Below, piece by piece: positions 61,001 to 64,000 of a stretch of DNA of 64,000 bases; position 1 is the first letter of the stretch, and each line of letters begins with the position of its first letter. The position numbers were made by a program, and so were the translations under genes. The notes beneath the pieces were generated by a model. It made no database searches. It saw nothing but the letters and a program-made list of their open reading frames with translations, and was not told the origin of the DNA. This stretch comes from Eutrigla gurnardus. Taxonomy: Eukaryota; Chordata; Actinopteri; Perciformes; Triglidae. The DNA is taken from the NCBI GenBank assembly GCA_963514095.1, contig OY741271.1, forward strand, positions 13,942,772 to 14,006,771, given 5' to 3'.

Positions 61001-63332
61001 TATCCAACATTACCCCTCGGGATGAACATCAGGGCAGCTTTATTACACTTTGGAACGACACTCATTAAGATGTCATTGAGTGAGGTAGCGTTACGCTTTG
61101 AATAAGTAGGGAAGGTTTAGAAGTGATATCCTTGACATTTACCATGGCCCGATCCCAGTTCGTCACTCACTTCAATACACTTCATAAATCTTAGAGTGTC
61201 CTTCTCTCTCTACCCATCAGGCCGCTGTATTAAGACAACATGGCTCACTGAAAGAAATGTGAATCCCGAGCTTCACAGTATAACTTCATCTCCATCATCC
61301 TACAGATACAGGCCTGAGCCAGACACTTAATATCATCGTTAGAAAATCTCATGTGATCAGAGCTTGTGAGATGTGGAGGATGCTCTTGACTTCAAGTCAA
61401 GTAGGTGTGTGAAAAGAGACAAGGGTCAGTTCACCCAAATTACAAAAGAAATACACCCTTTAAAACACCACAAACATGAAACAGACATCACTCACAAGCT
61501 GTAGCATCATGGACACACTCTCCCATGTGGCGGGGCGGATGTTGTCTCCTCCATCCACCAGACCCTGGTAACCCTACAGCACACGGAAACACACACTGTG
61601 GTTGAATAAAGATGCAGTTTGTATGTCTGATACACCAGGTTAACTCTCCACTGCAAAAAAGGTGTCTTTCTTAATTTTTGTAGAAAAAAAAAATCAATAA
61701 ATGAGACAGAACACCATGAAAGTCACCCAGTTTATATCATAGTTGTGTTGCGTTACTAGTTACCTGAAATATGCATATGGGGCATTATCTTACTTAATAT
61801 TTGCACATACTGTTATTCCAGAACACAGATCTGAGAATTGGATAAAGCTAGGTTCAAAATTCTTGTTTCATTAAATAGACATATTAGAGTCAAACATTTT
61901 TTTAAATTAAGAATAAAATATATTCATTAAAGTTCAGGCTATGAATTAACAAATCATTCAGTAAAAACCAAAATAAGGCTTAAAACGTTTAACTAATAGA
62001 TATCACCATTAAACTCCCCTTGTTGATTACATAATAACAATTATTTATTGTATTTCAGGTTAAGAATAACTTCTAAGGCTAACGTTGGGTACATTTAGGT
62101 GAAATCTACAGACACACATGGGCAAAATGTAATCATTAAAGACCTAAATGTGTATGTGAAACCTTTCTTTCCACTAGTCTAAACATTATTATGTTATGTG
62201 AGAAAATGAGCTCAAACTCATTGATCAGTGCATGTTTCTGCTTTGGGTGGCTCCCCATAATGTCCTGTATGGAGCTGTACCTCATGAACAAAGTAGACTT
62301 TGGCTCCGGTGTAGAGGCCGACCCTGACTGTGGCTCTCACAGCAGCGTTCATACCTGAGACACACAAATGACATGTGATGAAGTCACACTTCCTGTCAGA
62401 TATCAGCTTCAGACTTAACCTTTAAGTGACCTGCACTTTGGCATCAGATGAGACAAAAATAGCGATATGGAAAGGACAGGAGCCAAGTTCACGGGACTGT
62501 ACGTCTTGTGTGCGCCCCTGGATGTCCAGTACACTAAATGCCACAATGTGAGCTTGTGTTGTGGCAGCTTGGCATGTTGCAGCTCTTGTTTCAGCGGACA
62601 GCAGCTGTGGATATGGATGAGGGGGGGGCGTTTCTCTCCTCCATACCAGAAAAAGGTCAACACCACTAAAATTAGCCCCAAAGATGTGAAATAAGGGAAC
62701 ACGTGGGCAGATAAAGGGTCCGAGTCGGGTTCGGGCAGACAACAAACACATCATGAGATGAACATGAACTTCACTTAGAGTGGACTGAGTCATTTTCTAC
62801 TTTTAAGTTCAACAAAAGGAAAACACATTCTTCATGGATGATAGCTCAACAAACACTCCTAAATGTATGCTCTAAATCTGCTACACAACTTTCTTGGTCA
62901 CTGTAAGGACATTTGAAGCTTTGCTGAAATCAAACGCTGTTGGTGTTGTGAATCTGAGATGCAATCCGTCTTATCATTACAGCCAAATGTCCATCAACCG
63001 CTGACAGCTGGCCTTCAAAAGAGCCACTCTGACGTCTTGGAAAAATGTCACTTGCCCTTTCTTTGGCTCCCGAACTCACTTCAGATGTACACAATACTTT
63101 ATTGGGCCCCCGTAAGCTGGTTGTTGTTCACCCACACATCAGCATGGAAGATGGTGTTAGAAGGATTTAACCCCCTCTGACTCATTTTGTGCCGTAACAG
63201 TTCAAGATTAAGCTGTGACAAAGCACTCAACCTCTGCTCACCTTGGGCGTCTCCCCCCGACGTCAGCACGGCGATGGAGCGCCCGAGCCCCATCTTTGTG
63301 GGGTCCATGGTTGGATGGAGATCCTTGGACAT
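55021..63332 (-). CDS. pfkm: ATP-dependent 6-phosphofructokinase, muscle type (22 coding exons, 780 aa)
   Basis: Exons: 63242-63332, 62281-62354, 61496-61573, 60715-60904, 60270-60435, 59920-59964, 59395-59503, 59204-59299, 59033-59125, 58819-58944, 58649-58713, 58203-58266, 57964-58110, 57452-57522, 57279-57366, 57004-57156, 56759-56923, 56615-56676, 56336-56447, 56135-56234, 55265-55370, 55021-55162, all in phase and totalling 780 aa as in human PFKM. It phosphorylates fructose 6-phosphate with ATP, the committed step of glycolysis, as a cytosolic tetramer. The N-half has LTSGGDAQG, IGGDGSLTGA and catalytic GSIDNDF (Asp168). The C-half is the regulatory repeat (NVGAPCAGMNAAVR, VSNNVPGSDFS). 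The N-terminus MSKDLHPTMDPTKMGLGRS has a second Met at 9 in stronger context. Exon 8 has a GC donor. Synteny supports pfkm over pfkl and pfkp. Confidence 0.96.
55450..56110. mobile_element. Teleost interspersed repeat filling the intron between pfkm exons 20 and 21
   Basis: GGGAGGAAGTATTCTGACCC, TTTACTTAAGTAAGTA, CTCCATTACAAGCAAGAGC, GCATTCAAAATTCTACTGAA, ATGCATTAATGTGTAAG, TTTTATAAGATGATCA and CAAGTACCTCAAAATG occur in the order I recall for a very common percomorph repeat of about 650 bp. TACTTAAGT-like sequence lies near both ends, suggesting a nonautonomous DNA element. A separate ATTCAAGGATTCAAGGATC piece near 55709 may be a nested tail. Class and name are uncertain. Confidence 0.55.
59202..59204 (-). 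other. pfkm: GC-AG intron donor after pfkm exon 8
   Basis: The exon ends AAGAAG and the intron begins GCAAGC. The next exon begins at 59125 after CTAG. The joint gives MIKK-LVTDRLG, matching human PFKM DIKN-LVVKRLG, and no GT in the vicinity preserves phase. So this is one of the rare GC-AG introns, with the strong flanking bases (AAG|GCAAG) expected for one. Confidence 0.85.
60905..62280 (-). other. pfkm: pfkm introns 2-3 with exon 3 between
   Basis: Apart from the 78-bp exon at 61496-61573, this 1.4 kb holds no recognised feature. It is AT-rich intron without clear repeats. Confidence 0.6.
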
Positions 63333-63430
63333 GGTTCCGGAGACCGGTGGACACGAAGAAGGGGAAAAAATGGGAGAAATAACAGAGCCTGCTCCTCTGT
63401 CACTCTCTGTTTCTCGAGAGAGGCACCGGC

Positions 63431-63436
63431 TTTATA
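63431..63436 (-). promoter_or_regulatory. pfkm: TATA box of pfkm (TATAAA)
   Basis: The minus strand reads CATCTATAAAGCC about 100 bp upstream of the start codon. Transcription would start near 63400-63405, giving a leader of about 70 nt. A TATA box suits a tissue-restricted muscle gene and contrasts with the CpG-type promoters of the other four genes. Confidence 0.7.
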
Positions 63437-63497
63437 GATGACTGCTCCCAGAGCCCCCTCCCACTGAAACCCTCCACCACTTACTTACAACTCTACT

Positions 63498-63507
63498 AAA
63501 TATACAT
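63498..63507. promoter_or_regulatory. pfkm: MEF2-like site upstream of pfkm
   Basis: CTAAATATAC matches the MEF2 consensus YTAWWWWTAR at nine of ten positions. It lies about 65 bp upstream of the TATA box, a typical distance for muscle promoters. MEF2 control is inference from the motif and the gene's role. Confidence 0.45.
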
Positions 63508-64000
63508 CAGTCCCAGAAACCACCTGCAGGGGACAGTTACAGAAAGGGGAAATAATGGCACATTTTTGACAGAAAACAATTTCAATGTATTTTAGATAGA
63601 GTTATTTCCAATTAATACACACAAAGCAACAACATAATTAAATGTATTGTGAGGCATTTTGGTTTATTTTATCACTTCTACACAGGAATAACAATGTTTC
63701 AATTAAATAATCAAACACGTTGGAGATGTCACAGCGTGATTTGAAAGCTGTCGTTCATGTCATTATCAATTGAATATCTTTTTGCTATTTGAATTCATAT
63801 CTTTTGCCTCTCAGAATTTAATTCGTTCCGTTTGACATTTAATGGCCTAAATGAAAACTGTCCCTCAGGATCATGCTGATTCAGCAGCAGGGAGTATTTC
63901 ACATGTGCCCTACTCTAAAACAGGATACTGTGTCGCATGACGCCGATATGTACACCTTGTAACATGTTTCTCGTCAAAGGTTTGAACTCTGTATGTCGGG
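63508..64000. other. Upstream flank of pfkm
   Basis: About 500 bp of AT-rich sequence to the window edge. I see no gene or repeat. Confidence 0.6.

Overview
The window is vertebrate nuclear DNA, almost certainly from a teleost fish and probably a percomorph. The evidence is compact intron-exon genes with GT-AG junctions, vertebrate-specific gene families, long (CA)n and (GA)n microsatellites, and interspersed repeats typical of teleosts (hAT-type MITEs, a tRNA-headed SINE, an L1-clade remnant). I saw nothing bacterial or viral and no CRISPR array. I built the gene models by splicing exons by eye and matching protein fragments to remembered vertebrate families.

Five genes lie head to tail, all on the minus strand. 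From right to left they are: pfkm (muscle-type 6-phosphofructokinase, 22 coding exons, 780 aa, CDS 63332 to 55021); larp4 (La-related protein 4, 16 coding exons, 803 aa, CDS 53129 to 44167, plus one possible 72-nt cassette exon); asb8 (ankyrin/SOCS-box protein, 3 coding exons, 289 aa, CDS 39698 to 37580); atf7 (bZIP factor of the ATF2/ATF7/CREB5 group, 11 coding exons, 483 aa, CDS 29647 to 19911); and dip2b (first coding exon only, 14997 to 14913, with the rest of the gene beyond the left edge). In every multi-exon model the phases join without a shift and total lengths match the families.

Region by region: 1-14.9 kb is dip2b intron 1, with microsatellites and decayed transposons. 15.0-15.4 kb is the dip2b promoter. 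15.5-34.5 kb is atf7 with its 3' flank and 5' noncoding exon. 35.3-41 kb is asb8. 42-53.65 kb is larp4. 53.7-54.7 kb is intergenic. 54.7-63.5 kb is pfkm with a TATA-type promoter. The remaining 500 bases upstream of pfkm hold little apart from a MEF2-like site.

The genes do not form a pathway: they cover glycolysis, poly(A)-mRNA binding, ubiquitin ligase substrate choice, stress-regulated transcription, and an acyl-CoA-synthetase-like membrane-associated protein. From memory, all five human orthologues lie on 12q13 but are spread over several megabases, so this looks like a condensed teleost version of an old linkage group.

The most interesting unexplained signal is a pair of related intronic elements of about 185 nt in larp4 (44653-44841 and 46852-47031). 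They share conserved ends resembling box C/D snoRNA boxes around a divergent pyrimidine-rich middle. Second is a recurring GCTAGC/GTTAGC palindromic motif that clusters at the four CpG-type promoters and is absent from the TATA-type pfkm promoter.
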